Shown: positions 25,088-33,365 of the stretch, one piece after another
Layout: the number at the start of each line of letters is the position of its first letter
Numbering within the stretch: the first letter of the stretch is position 1
NCBI RefSeq assembly: GCF_041415945.1
Contig: NZ_JBGCUS010000001.1
Coordinates: 744,001-808,000 of the forward strand
Source of the DNA: Ancylobacter sp. IITR112
GTDB taxonomy: Bacteria; Pseudomonadota; Alphaproteobacteria; Rhizobiales; Xanthobacteraceae
Reading direction: 5' to 3'
DNA: 64,000 nt
Translations under genes and position numbers: made by a program
Notes under the pieces: generated by a model
What the model saw: only the letters and a program-made list of their open reading frames with translations
Database searches by the model: none
Told to the model about the DNA's origin: nothing

Positions 25088-25510
25088 TCAGCGTTCCACG
25101 TTCCACGGATCGATGACTGCCACACCGGCGGCGTCGAACGCGCTGGTATCGCGCGTGGCCACAGCGAAGCCCCGGGAGGCTGCGATTGCGGCGATATAGC
25201 CGTCGGGCGTCGGAAAGCCCTTGCCAGCCGCGCGGGCTTTCACGGCAAGGTCGGCATAGCGTCGTGCGGCAGCGATATCGAACGGCAGAACGCGATCGGC
25301 GAACAGCTCCATCACCCCTTCCAGGGCCTCGGTGAGCCGGTCTTTGCGCTTACCGGCGGGCAGCGCACCGATGTCATACACCAGTTCGGCAATCGTGACG
25401 CTGGAGAGATAGAGCGTCTCGGCCGCCTGCTCGTCGAGCCATGCCCGCACGGTGTCGTCGGGCGTGGGCTTCATCGCCTCCGATATGACGTTGGTGTCGA
25501 GAAGGATCAT
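25088..25510 (-). CDS. PIN-domain toxin, VapC/FitB type
   Basis: 140 residues with the PIN acidic residues: LLDTNVISE at the start, IAELVYDIGALP, TPDGYIAAIA and VATRDTSAFDAAGV at the end. These form the Mg-dependent RNase centre. The start overlaps the antitoxin stop (ATGA, 25507-25510), so the two are cotranslated. Family toxins cut tRNA or rRNA. It presumably stabilises the island. Confidence 0.93.
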   Translation of the reverse strand: MILLDTNVISEAMKPTPDDTVRAWLDEQAAETLYLSSVTIAELVYDIGALPAGKRKDRLTEALEGVMELFADRVLPFDIAAARRYADLAVKARAAGKGFPTPDGYIAAIAASRGFAVATRDTSAFDAAGVAVIDPWNVER

Positions 25511-25761
25511 TCGAAGCTCATGGGCTCGGCGGGCGTCCGGTCGCGCGCCGGGCTGAGCGCGTCGATGTCCTCATTGGTCAAGCCGAGGCGGCGGCTGCGC
25601 TCCGAGAGCGCTGTGCCGAGCCGGAGGCGCGTGTCAGGGCGAACGGCGGTCTCAAGGATGTCGCGCATCTCGGCTTCGGTGCTGCGGCCGTGCTGGGCCG
25701 CGCGGATCTTGAGGGCTCGGTGCGTCGCCTCGGAGAGGTTACGGATCGTCACTGCGGGCAT
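25507..25761 (-). CDS. FitA/VapB-type antitoxin
   Basis: 84 residues. The N-terminus PAVTIRNLSEATHRALKIRA, then AQHGRSTEAEMRDILE, is the ribbon-helix-helix of FitA antitoxins; the C-terminal tail (SPARDRTPAEPMSFE) should wrap the PIN toxin. It binds the palindrome just upstream and autoregulates the pair. Confidence 0.9.
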   Translation of the reverse strand: MPAVTIRNLSEATHRALKIRAAQHGRSTEAEMRDILETAVRPDTRLRLGTALSERSRRLGLTNEDIDALSPARDRTPAEPMSFE

Positions 25762-25790
25762 GATGGCGCCTCCAGTAAAATTGATTGCAT

Positions 25791-25818
25791 TGATAGCAAA
25801 ATAGAGGAATTGCTATCA
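25791..25818. promoter_or_regulatory. palindromic operator of the FitA/VapC pair
   Basis: TGATAGCAA (25791-25799) and TTGCTATCA (25810-25818), perfect 9-bp arms 10 bp apart, 30 bp before the antitoxin start. IS copy C begins only 27 bp further upstream. Confidence 0.65.
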
Positions 25819-25906
25819 CTTTCAAGATGCAGAGTTGCGGCGCTTTGAGGTGGTCCCCATTCGCCGGACATTTTGGCGGCTTCGCTAAGCTTGGTTCTGG
25901 TGTGTG

Positions 25907-26761
25907 TCACGCCGCCTTGTTGATGCCGTCGCAGGCCATGTGGACCTCCTCCGGCGTTCTGCCGCCGAGAGCCGAGTGGGGCCTCGTGCGGTTGTAGTAG
26001 GTGATCCATCGGCCGATCCCGGCGCGGGCCTCGGACCCGGTCTCGAAGGCGTTGAGGTAGATGCACTCGTATTTCAGGGACCGCCAGAGGCGCTCGATGA
26101 ACACGTTGTCCATCCACCGGCCGCGGCCATCCATGGAGATCCGCACGCCAGCGTCCAGCAGCACCTTTGCGAAGCGCGGGCTGGTGAACTGGCTTCCCTG
26201 GTCGGTGTTGAAGATGCTCGGCCGCCCGAACCGGGACAAGGCCTCCTCCAGTGCCTCGATGCAGAAGTCGGCCTCCATGGTGTTGGAGAGCCGCCAGGAG
26301 AGAACCCTGCGGCTGTGCCAGTCCATGATGGCGACCAGATACAGGAATCCGCGCCGCATCGGGATGTAAGTGATGTCGGCGCACCAGACCTGGTCGGGCT
26401 CCTCGATCGCCATGGTGCGCAAGAGATAGGGGAAGATGCGGTGCTGCGGGTGGCGCACCGTGGTCTTCGGCCGCTGGTAGATGGTGGCCAGCCCCATGCG
26501 GGCCATGAGGCGCCGCACACGCTTGCGCCCAACCTCGTGCCCCTGCCGGCGCAGATGGCGCACCATTTGCCGCGAGCCGTACCACGGCGTCTCGAGAAAC
26601 TGGCCGTCGATCGCCCGCATAATGGCAAGAGTCTCGGGGCTTTCGATCCGCGGCCCGCCGTAGAAAGCCGACCGGCTGATGCCGACCAGGGCGCACTGGC
26701 GCGTGATCGGTAGTCGGGGGTGATCCGGTTCGATCATGTCGCGTTTTGCCCCCACGCTCAT
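25907..26761 (-). CDS. IS3-family transposase OrfB, copy C
   Basis: 284 residues with the same DDE motifs as the other two copies; the start overlaps the orfA stop. Protein sequence identical to copies A and B, so the element has moved recently. Confidence 0.92.
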   Translation of the reverse strand: MSVGAKRDMIEPDHPRLPITRQCALVGISRSAFYGGPRIESPETLAIMRAIDGQFLETPWYGSRQMVRHLRRQGHEVGRKRVRRLMARMGLATIYQRPKTTVRHPQHRIFPYLLRTMAIEEPDQVWCADITYIPMRRGFLYLVAIMDWHSRRVLSWRLSNTMEADFCIEALEEALSRFGRPSIFNTDQGSQFTSPRFAKVLLDAGVRISMDGRGRWMDNVFIERLWRSLKYECIYLNAFETGSEARAGIGRWITYYNRTRPHSALGGRTPEEVHMACDGINKAA

Positions 26762-27042
26762 CGCCCGGAGGCCCGACGCAAAAAATCCCGTTCCACCACC
26801 AGTTGGCCGATCTTGGCATGGAGCTGGTCGATCTCGCTCTCGCGGGCGGCGTCGGCCGCTTCCGCCTTGCCGGAGAACACTGCGGCCATCCCCTCGATGG
26901 CCTGCTTCTTCCAAGCGTTGATCATGGTCTGGTGGAGACCATGCTTCGCCGCCAACTGGGCCACCGTCTGTTCCCCGCGCAGTGCCTCCAGGGCCACCTT
27001 CGCCTTGAAATCCGATGAATATCGCTTCCTCTTCCCGGTCAT
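26758..27042 (-). CDS. IS3-family OrfA, copy C
   Basis: 94 residues, helix-turn-helix plus leucine zipper, identical to the other copies. It precedes orfB with the same ATGA overlap. Confidence 0.9.
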   Translation of the reverse strand: MTGKRKRYSSDFKAKVALEALRGEQTVAQLAAKHGLHQTMINAWKKQAIEGMAAVFSGKAEAADAARESEIDQLHAKIGQLVVERDFLRRASGR

Positions 27043-27109
27043 CGGGCTCGTCCTTCCGTCAGGCCGAACCAAGCTTAACTCCCTGTCCGGATTTCGGGGA
27101 CCACCTCAC

Positions 27110-28036
27110 TTATGCGCCGCCGGAGCCGAAGCGATAGACCGGAATGCCCATCTTGCGGGCTTTGTCGGCCAGATTGTCCTGAATGCCTGTGCCGGGGAAA
27201 ATCACGACCCCGATCGGCACGACGTTCAGTATCTGGTCGTTGCGCTTGAAGGGAGCGGCCTTCGCGTGCTTCGTCCAGTCGGGCTTGAAGGCCACCTGCG
27301 GCACCTTGCGGCTGTCGGCCCAGAGGGACGCGATCTTTTCGGCGCCCTTGGGCGAGCCACCATGCACCAGCACCATGTCCGGGTGCTTGCCGTGGATTTG
27401 ATCGAGCTTGGCCCAGATCTGCCGGTGATCAGCGGTGTCGCCACCCGAGAAGGCGATCTTCGGCCCGGCGGGCACGAGCACCTCGCTATCCGCGCGCCGC
27501 CGGGCGGCGAGGAAATCCCGGCTGTCGATCAGCGCCGCAGTGAGGTGGCGATGGTTGACCCGTGATCCGGCCCGTGGCGTCCAAGGCGAGCCGGTGGCGA
27601 TACGGTAGCGGTCGGCGGCGGCCTCGCGGAAGGTTTCCATGCCGTCGCGCCGGCCGATCAGGTTCATGCCGATGTCGATCAGGCGCTCGAGCTCTAGGGA
27701 CTTCACCTCGGAGCCGTCCTGTTCACGCTGAAGCTGTTTCTGGGCCTGCTCGTTGTCGTCAAGCTTCTGCTCGATCCGGTCCACGGCGCGGTGGAACATG
27801 TTGACGGTCGACCAGAGGAGATCGGGAAGCTCAGCATCGAGACTGGTGTCGGTGATCGTGGCGACCAGGGCGTCGAAGATATCGGCGATGGCGCCTTCGA
27901 TGAGGCGGTCCTGAGGTGGCGGGCGCTGGTCGCGTTCGTCCTCGGAAGGACGGTAACCGTGGAGCTGCAATTCCTGGATCAGATGGTCGGTCGGGGATGA
28001 CACGTGCTGCGGCTCGTGGTCGTCATGCGCGCTCAT
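27110..28036 (-). CDS. DUF2493 (SLOG-fold) protein
   Basis: 308 residues; ATG at 28036 preferred over a TTG four codons upstream. The first 170 residues are helical and charged. The C-terminal DUF2493 domain has the Rossmann-like SLOG motifs KIAFSGGDTADHRQIWAKLD, MVLVHGGSPKGAEKIASLWA and VVIFPGTGIQDNLADKARKM, a nucleotide-derivative binding fold. This two-part form is typical of plasmid and ICE backbones. IS copy C sits at its stop codon without changing the protein. Confidence 0.88.
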   Translation of the reverse strand: MSAHDDHEPQHVSSPTDHLIQELQLHGYRPSEDERDQRPPPQDRLIEGAIADIFDALVATITDTSLDAELPDLLWSTVNMFHRAVDRIEQKLDDNEQAQKQLQREQDGSEVKSLELERLIDIGMNLIGRRDGMETFREAAADRYRIATGSPWTPRAGSRVNHRHLTAALIDSRDFLAARRRADSEVLVPAGPKIAFSGGDTADHRQIWAKLDQIHGKHPDMVLVHGGSPKGAEKIASLWADSRKVPQVAFKPDWTKHAKAAPFKRNDQILNVVPIGVVIFPGTGIQDNLADKARKMGIPVYRFGSGGA

Positions 28037-28351
28037 GGGATGCCCCAATGGTTTGGACCGCGACCTTCGCGGCCTTCATGGCGACGAAGCCGTCGGGCGG
28101 GACGGAACTGCACCCGGAGCGAAGCGAGAGGGCCGCAGCGGCAGCGGAGGATGGCGAGAAGCCGGCGATTTTGCTTCGCGATGGAAAGCGGCCCTAAGGC
28201 CGCGCCGGAAAATCGTCGGCGGCAGCCATTGCCGATCCGGCCCGGCTGACGGCCGATCGCCCTCTCGAAGGCGCAAGGCGCGGTCCTCTTGCCGTCACTG
28301 ACGCATCCTTGCGGGTATGGCAGCCAAGGATCGCGGTTCAGCCCGCTCCGG
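28037..28351. other. intergenic region between Toprim and DUF2493 genes
   Basis: 315 bp, GC-rich, with repeated CGAAG/GCGGAG-type words similar in style to 23560-23640. No gene supported; it is probably the leader of the DUF2493 gene. Confidence 0.4.
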
Positions 28352-29386
28352 CTATGGGGGCAGGCACAGAAAGCGCGCCACGTCCCCCGGGGCGAGTTGC
28401 ACCCGAACACCCGTCCGAAGTGCATCCATACCGAGCCGCTGGAGATCCTCGTTGAAGTCCCCGAGCGCTGGCGACAATGGGATGGCCTCGATGCCCTCGG
28501 CGTTCGCCCGTTCGATCAACGTGTCCCGGGCGGCGTCACCGGCAGGATCGTTGTCGCGGATGATGTAAAGCCGCCGCAGCCTCAGTGGGAACAGGATGGC
28601 GGCCAGATGCGCGGCCGAAAGTGCCGGTGCCATCGCCATATCGGGCAGGACCTGCCGGAGAGACAGCATGGTCTCGATGCCTTCACCTGCCGCCATCACG
28701 CTGTCGGGCACGCCGATGCGAACGGTAGACCCAAGCAGATTACCCATCGCCTTGCGCGGCGTGGCGACCGGAGCCTTGTCCGAACCGTCGGGGGCGAGCC
28801 AGGTGCGGTGTGCGCCGGTGATCCTGCCGGTGAGATCGGTGACGGCGGTGATCATCGCGGGCCAGGTCTCTGACGGGCCGTCGTCAGGCTTGTAGTAGCA
28901 GCGTGGATGAAAGCGCAGGTTTCCGGTTCCGTGCAAAAGCGTAATGCCGCGTCGGCGCAAATACGTCTCTGCGATGGTCCCGGCGATGGGCTGCGACATG
29001 GCGAACAACCGGCGTGCCGCTTCGACCGCCCCCGATGGAGCCGGCCGGACACGGCTAGGTGGTGCTGCGGGTTCCGGTTTGGGATCCGGCAGGCTGAGAA
29101 ACGTTCGTGCTTCGGCAGCAATGTCGATGAAATCAGTGAGGCCCAGCGATCCGCGGATGACATCGAGAAGATCGCCATGTTCGCCGGTGGCGGCATCGGT
29201 CCATTTGCCCGCCGGCCCCTTCGCGGATGCCTGGAGCCGGACGAAGAGCGAGCGACCGGGTGTGTTTCTGATATCGCCGACGAGCCAGTAACGACCCTCC
29301 CGGCGACCATTGGAAAGATAGTGTCGGCAGACCGCCTCGGCTTGATTGGCGAGCCGCCGCGACAGATCGTGAGCAATCCCGGACAT
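28352..29386 (-). CDS. Toprim-domain protein of integrative elements (DUF7146 type)
   Basis: 344 residues. The N-terminal part (CRHYLSNGRREGRYWLVGDI, SLFVRLQ..GKWTDAATGEHGDLLD) is the primase-like region and the C-terminal half is Toprim, with the catalytic Glu in VMAAGEGIETMLSL and the metal Asp pair in LYIIRDNDPAGDAA. It resembles the DnaG-like/Toprim proteins of alphaproteobacterial plasmids and ICEs, thought to make primers or process DNA during transfer or replication. It lies 61 bp downstream of the ParB-like gene on the same strand. Confidence 0.88.
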   Translation of the reverse strand: MSGIAHDLSRRLANQAEAVCRHYLSNGRREGRYWLVGDIRNTPGRSLFVRLQASAKGPAGKWTDAATGEHGDLLDVIRGSLGLTDFIDIAAEARTFLSLPDPKPEPAAPPSRVRPAPSGAVEAARRLFAMSQPIAGTIAETYLRRRGITLLHGTGNLRFHPRCYYKPDDGPSETWPAMITAVTDLTGRITGAHRTWLAPDGSDKAPVATPRKAMGNLLGSTVRIGVPDSVMAAGEGIETMLSLRQVLPDMAMAPALSAAHLAAILFPLRLRRLYIIRDNDPAGDAARDTLIERANAEGIEAIPLSPALGDFNEDLQRLGMDALRTGVRVQLAPGDVARFLCLPP

Positions 29387-29447
29387 GGCGAGCTTTTCAA
29401 AACAAAGGCCCGCCGACAGAGCCGGCGGGCCGAGATCGTGTTGAGGG

Positions 29448-31511
29448 TTACTCCGCCGCTACGGCAGGGGGGATGTCCGTGGTGTCCTCAGTATCCTCAA
29501 GGCTCCCGTCTTCGCCCATGGCCGTTGTGCTGTCCTGAGCCGCCGTTTCTCCGCCAACGGCGGGTTCAGAGCCGCGCAGCGGTTCCGGGAGCCAGCCGGT
29601 ATCAGCCAGCAGCGTTTCGGCCTCGCGGGCCATGTCGCCTTTCTTCAGGTGCGCGATGCGCTCTGCCGCACGCGGCCCCTTGGCCTCGCTCACCGCCTGC
29701 AGAATGCGGGCCTTGGTCACGCGCCCGAGGAAATTGTCCACGGTCGGCTTCCACCCGGCAGCCGCCATGTCGAGCTCGACCGCGCACGCGAGCTGATCGG
29801 CATGGTGCAGCGCGCGCGGGCGCCGGTTCCAGGCTTCATGGACGGCGTTCACCGATAGGCTCACCACATGGGCGAACAGGCCGGCGCGGCTGTCGCTGTC
29901 CCAGTCGTGCAGAGCCTCCCAGAGATCAGCCGAGTCCTTCGGCAGGGCCTTGGCCCAGCCTTCATGTCGGGCGTGGATCGCCGCGGCCGAGACGCTGTCG
30001 TTCAGCCCCGGCGCCTGCGCGCTGAACGCCACGCTCTTCAGATCGAGTTCAAGGCAGCTATCCGAGCCGTAGCGGTAGAAGCTCTTCAGCGTCAGGGCAT
30101 GAAGGGCGGCGAGGAAGGCGACATCGGGCCGCTCGCCCAACGCCTGGCGCAGGCCGAGCGTGCGATGCGAGGTCAGCTCGGTCATCAGCCGGTCCGAGAG
30201 CGCAGACAGCCCTTCCTCGTCCTCGGGCTCGGGCGCCGGCGCATCTGCCATGACGGCCTCGCCAGTACGCATGGCCGCCGCCGCGACAAGGCGCGGCCCG
30301 GCGTCCTCCACAGCGACTTCGGGCTCCACCGGCAGTTCGTCCTCAGGCCGCACATAGCCGCGCTCAATGCGCACCGCGCCATCATGGGCGATGCTGACGA
30401 AGGCACCGGCCCGCGCCACATCCTGCAGATCGAAGGTGATCGGACGCGCCTCGAAGGCTTCGATCGCCGTCTCGATCTCGCCAAGCCGCGCGTCGACCTC
30501 CTCCGGCAATTCTTCCGCCTCAGCGTATTCCGTGGACAGGCGATCATATTCCGCCTGCAGGGCGTCGCGGCTGGCCTCCTCTTCGGTGGTGAGGGCGATG
30601 GTCTCGCCACGCAGCTGGCGCAGGCCATAGGTGTGGCCATAGGCGAAGTCAGGGGCCATCTCGACCCACTTCCATCCCTCGGCAGCGACGGCATCCGCCT
30701 CGGCCTTGAGCTTCTCGGCCACCAGCCGGTCGACGAGCGCGACATCCTGCAGCCAGCCGCCGTCGTCGCCCTGGAACAGGTCGCGCAGGATGATGCCGCC
30801 AGCCTCGACATAGACCTCGAGGCCGATGAACTGGGCGCGCTTGTCGCAGGCGCGGACAGCACCCTCGGTCAGCATGCGGCGGATGGCATAGGGCTGCTTG
30901 TCATAGGAGGTCTTCAGCCGCTCGAAGACCTGTTCCTGGCGCGCATGGTCTCCGGACACGGTGAAGGCCATGAACTGGTCGAGCGTCAGGCCGTCCTCGG
31001 CATAAACCTCCAGCAGCACCGGCGACACCGAGGCAAGCTTGAGGCGCTGCTTCACCACGCCGACGGAGACGAAAAAGGCAGCCGCGATCTCTTCTTCCGA
31101 CTGGCCCTTCTCGCGCAGCGCCAGAAAGGCGCGGAACTGGTCGAGCGGGTGCAACGGCGCGCGCTGGATATTCTCGGCGAGGGAATCCTCCTCGGCGATA
31201 CCGCCTTCCCGGATGACGCAGGGCACCGGCGCGGTCTTGGCGAGGCGCTTCTGCTTCACCAGCAGCTCCAGCGCCCGATAGCGCCGCCCGCCAGCCGGGA
31301 TCTCGAACATACCGGTCTCCACGCCGGCGCCATCGACGACGGGGCGAACGCTGAGGCCCTGCAGCAGGCCACGGCGGGCGATGTCCTCGGCCAGTTCCTC
31401 GATCGAGACGCCGGCCTTGATGCGCCGGACGTTCGACTGGCTGAGCAGGAGCTTGTTGAAGGGGATGTCACGCGAGGGCGAGAGCGTGATCTTCTGAACA
31501 GTGGTCGCCAT
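29448..31511 (-). CDS. ParB/Srx-fold nuclease-like protein
   Basis: 687 residues from the ATG at 31511; longer frames lack a site. The N-terminal ParB domain shows IPFNKLLLSQSNVRRIKAGV, LLQGLSVRPV and the EIPAGGRRYRALELL and EDSLAENIQRAPLHPLDQFR boxes. A KorB-like helix-turn-helix follows (SEEEIAAAFFVSVGVVKQRL). The long C-terminal part is acidic and has no named fold. Proteins of this size are ICE or plasmid backbone genes distinct from the chromosomal partition ParB; no ParA is beside it. Role in DNA binding is inferred. Confidence 0.9.
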   Translation of the reverse strand: MATTVQKITLSPSRDIPFNKLLLSQSNVRRIKAGVSIEELAEDIARRGLLQGLSVRPVVDGAGVETGMFEIPAGGRRYRALELLVKQKRLAKTAPVPCVIREGGIAEEDSLAENIQRAPLHPLDQFRAFLALREKGQSEEEIAAAFFVSVGVVKQRLKLASVSPVLLEVYAEDGLTLDQFMAFTVSGDHARQEQVFERLKTSYDKQPYAIRRMLTEGAVRACDKRAQFIGLEVYVEAGGIILRDLFQGDDGGWLQDVALVDRLVAEKLKAEADAVAAEGWKWVEMAPDFAYGHTYGLRQLRGETIALTTEEEASRDALQAEYDRLSTEYAEAEELPEEVDARLGEIETAIEAFEARPITFDLQDVARAGAFVSIAHDGAVRIERGYVRPEDELPVEPEVAVEDAGPRLVAAAAMRTGEAVMADAPAPEPEDEEGLSALSDRLMTELTSHRTLGLRQALGERPDVAFLAALHALTLKSFYRYGSDSCLELDLKSVAFSAQAPGLNDSVSAAAIHARHEGWAKALPKDSADLWEALHDWDSDSRAGLFAHVVSLSVNAVHEAWNRRPRALHHADQLACAVELDMAAAGWKPTVDNFLGRVTKARILQAVSEAKGPRAAERIAHLKKGDMAREAETLLADTGWLPEPLRGSEPAVGGETAAQDSTTAMGEDGSLEDTEDTTDIPPAVAAE

Positions 31512-31544
31512 GGAAGGCATCTCCGTGATGGGGTGACGACGGAT

Positions 31545-31577
31545 GCCCCACCGGGGCAGGCAAAGCCCCGGTGGGGC
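31545..31577. terminator. strong hairpin between DUF932 and ParB-like genes
   Basis: GCCCCACCGGGGC (31545-31557) pairs with GCCCCGGTGGGGC (31565-31577), a perfect 13-bp stem and 7-nt loop. On the minus strand it lies 34 bp before the ParB-like start without a T-tract, so it could be an attenuator or leader structure instead of a terminator. Confidence 0.45.
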
Positions 31578-31733
31578 TTTGCCACGGAGGAACGGGAGCC
31601 TCTCTCTCGGCCTCCAACCCGTCACGAAGCGCAGCGCCGCCCTCTCACTCTGGAGGGCGACGCCGCAGAACCGCAGATCCGCACAAGCGCAAAGCCGGAG
31701 ACACGGCTGTCCGCATCTCCGGCTTTCCGGAAA

Positions 31734-32927
31734 TCAGGTGGCCCGATCCAGCAGCTTCTTGGCCCGGCCCTCAAGGTCTAGCCGCGCATCCTGGTGGGGC
31801 TTGTCGCGTGCGACCGCGGTGATGCCCTGCACGAAATCAAAGATGCTCTCGGGCTTGCGCCCTTCCTCGGCCAGCACCGTGTCGATGATCTTGGTCGTCT
31901 CGGCCCTGGAGAAGCCCCGGTTGCGCAGGAAGTCGCTGCGGTCCTCGTCGGTGCGCGCGACGATCTTCTCCCGCGCCGCCTTGATGCCGTTGACGAAGGG
32001 CATCGGCGAAGAATTGGCGAAGCGGGTGAGTGCCGGCGCCGCCTCATGGGCAAAGCGCGAGGCGGCGTATTTGGAGTGGCGGATGGTGATCTCCTGGAAG
32101 TCCTCGACGCCCCAGAGATTGCGGTTCTGGCACACGGCACGCAGATAGAAACTCGCAATGCCGAGCGTCTTGGCCCCCACCTCCGAGTTCCAGCAATAGA
32201 AGCCCCGGAAATAGAGGTCCGGCGAGCCGTCGGGCAGCCGCCCGGCCTCGATCGGGTTCAGATCGTCCACCAGGAACAGGAACACGTCGCGGTCGGATGC
32301 GTAGAGCGTCGTCGTATCCTTGGTGATGTCGACACGCGGATTGTAGACGCCCGTCTGCCAGTCAAGCACGCCCGGCACCTTCCAGCGTGTGTCACCGGTG
32401 CCATTGCCGGCGATGCGCTGCACCGCCTCGACCAGCTCATGATCATAGATCCGGCCATAGTCCGGCCCGGTGACGGCGCGCAGCTCGACGCGGCCATTGT
32501 CGGTCTCATATGTCTTGATCTGCTCGGCGCGGTGCGAGGTCAGCCCAAATTGGAGATTGATGCCAGCCAGTGCAGCGGGAAGCTGGCGCAGATAGGCGGC
32601 CGGCGCCCCGATCTGGGCCGCGAGCTGGCCGAAGGACCAATGGTTCGGCTCGACGGGCGCGTCCGCCCCGGGCAGCACCAGCGCCAGCCGCTCGGCATTG
32701 GAGCGGCTCGCCTCCACATGGATGCGGGACGTCTCCACGAGGCGCGACCGGCTGTGATCGGCCCGGCCCCGTACCATCGCGGCCAGTTCGCCGAGCGACA
32801 GAAACCGTTCGTCGTCCGGCCGGGAAAACCACTCCGACGACACGCGCCCGACCCGCTCGCCGCGCGTGACATCAACCTTGTAGCCGCCACCGACGTCGCG
32901 ACAGACATCCAAAACCTGCATGTTCAT
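31734..32927 (-). CDS. DUF932 family protein
   Basis: 397 residues. The middle (GRIYDHELVEAVQRIA, then VDITKDTTTLYASDRDVFLF, DLYFRGFYCWNSEVGAKTLG and SFYLRAVCQNRNLWG) is characteristic of DUF932, a phage/plasmid-type family of unknown biochemical function. It is the first gene of the minus-strand module DUF932 - ParB-like - Toprim - DUF2493, an order seen on many alphaproteobacterial plasmids and ICEs. Start at 32927; an ATG two codons later is possible. Confidence 0.9.
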   Translation of the reverse strand: MNMQVLDVCRDVGGGYKVDVTRGERVGRVSSEWFSRPDDERFLSLGELAAMVRGRADHSRSRLVETSRIHVEASRSNAERLALVLPGADAPVEPNHWSFGQLAAQIGAPAAYLRQLPAALAGINLQFGLTSHRAEQIKTYETDNGRVELRAVTGPDYGRIYDHELVEAVQRIAGNGTGDTRWKVPGVLDWQTGVYNPRVDITKDTTTLYASDRDVFLFLVDDLNPIEAGRLPDGSPDLYFRGFYCWNSEVGAKTLGIASFYLRAVCQNRNLWGVEDFQEITIRHSKYAASRFAHEAAPALTRFANSSPMPFVNGIKAAREKIVARTDEDRSDFLRNRGFSRAETTKIIDTVLAEEGRKPESIFDFVQGITAVARDKPHQDARLDLEGRAKKLLDRAT

Positions 32928-33365
32928 GGGGATCAGTCTCCATGACGGGCGCCGGAAGACTCTCTCCCAGCCCTCAACCCGTCACGGAATCTCGTCCGAT
33001 CTCTCACTCTCTATCCTGGACAAGCCGGCTTCCGAGCGGCTGAAGATACAGCAAGGACAGGCCCTAAAGGGAGACCGCTGTCTCCAGATGGAACGTGCGC
33101 GGCAGGTGATCGGGTAGATTGATTGGCAGGCCTGATTGATTCGGGGACGAGGAGGCGAATATGCGCGACGCGTATCCTGCTGAGGCTCTGCGGGGTCCTC
33201 GGCCGCTTGTTCCAGCGGGTTGATGCACCGCGCGTCCCCGAGAAGCGCGCGCGGCGGTTCGGGATGGGGTATCTCTGCGCCAGGACAGCGCAAAGGCGCG
33301 CACCGCGCGAGAAGCCGCGCGGAACGCCAGTGCCGCGTGAAACGAGACTGAGAGACGCCTGACGC
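32928..33365. other. intergenic region between DUF932 and the type III methylase genes
   Basis: 438 bp separating divergent transcription units. No gene with family features was found on either strand. It should contain the promoters of the ParB/DUF932 module and of the restriction-modification pair. Confidence 0.45.

Larger units (their letters stand above)
25846..27108 (-). mobile_element. IS3-family insertion sequence, copy C
   Basis: 1263 bp, encoding the same proteins as copies A and B. It is flanked by a direct repeat CTT (25843-25845 and 27109-27111), the 3-bp target duplication of the family. The insertion lies within the stop codon of the DUF2493 gene, and the duplication keeps that codon intact. 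This is the only copy with an intact duplication, so it gives the element boundaries. Confidence 0.92.
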
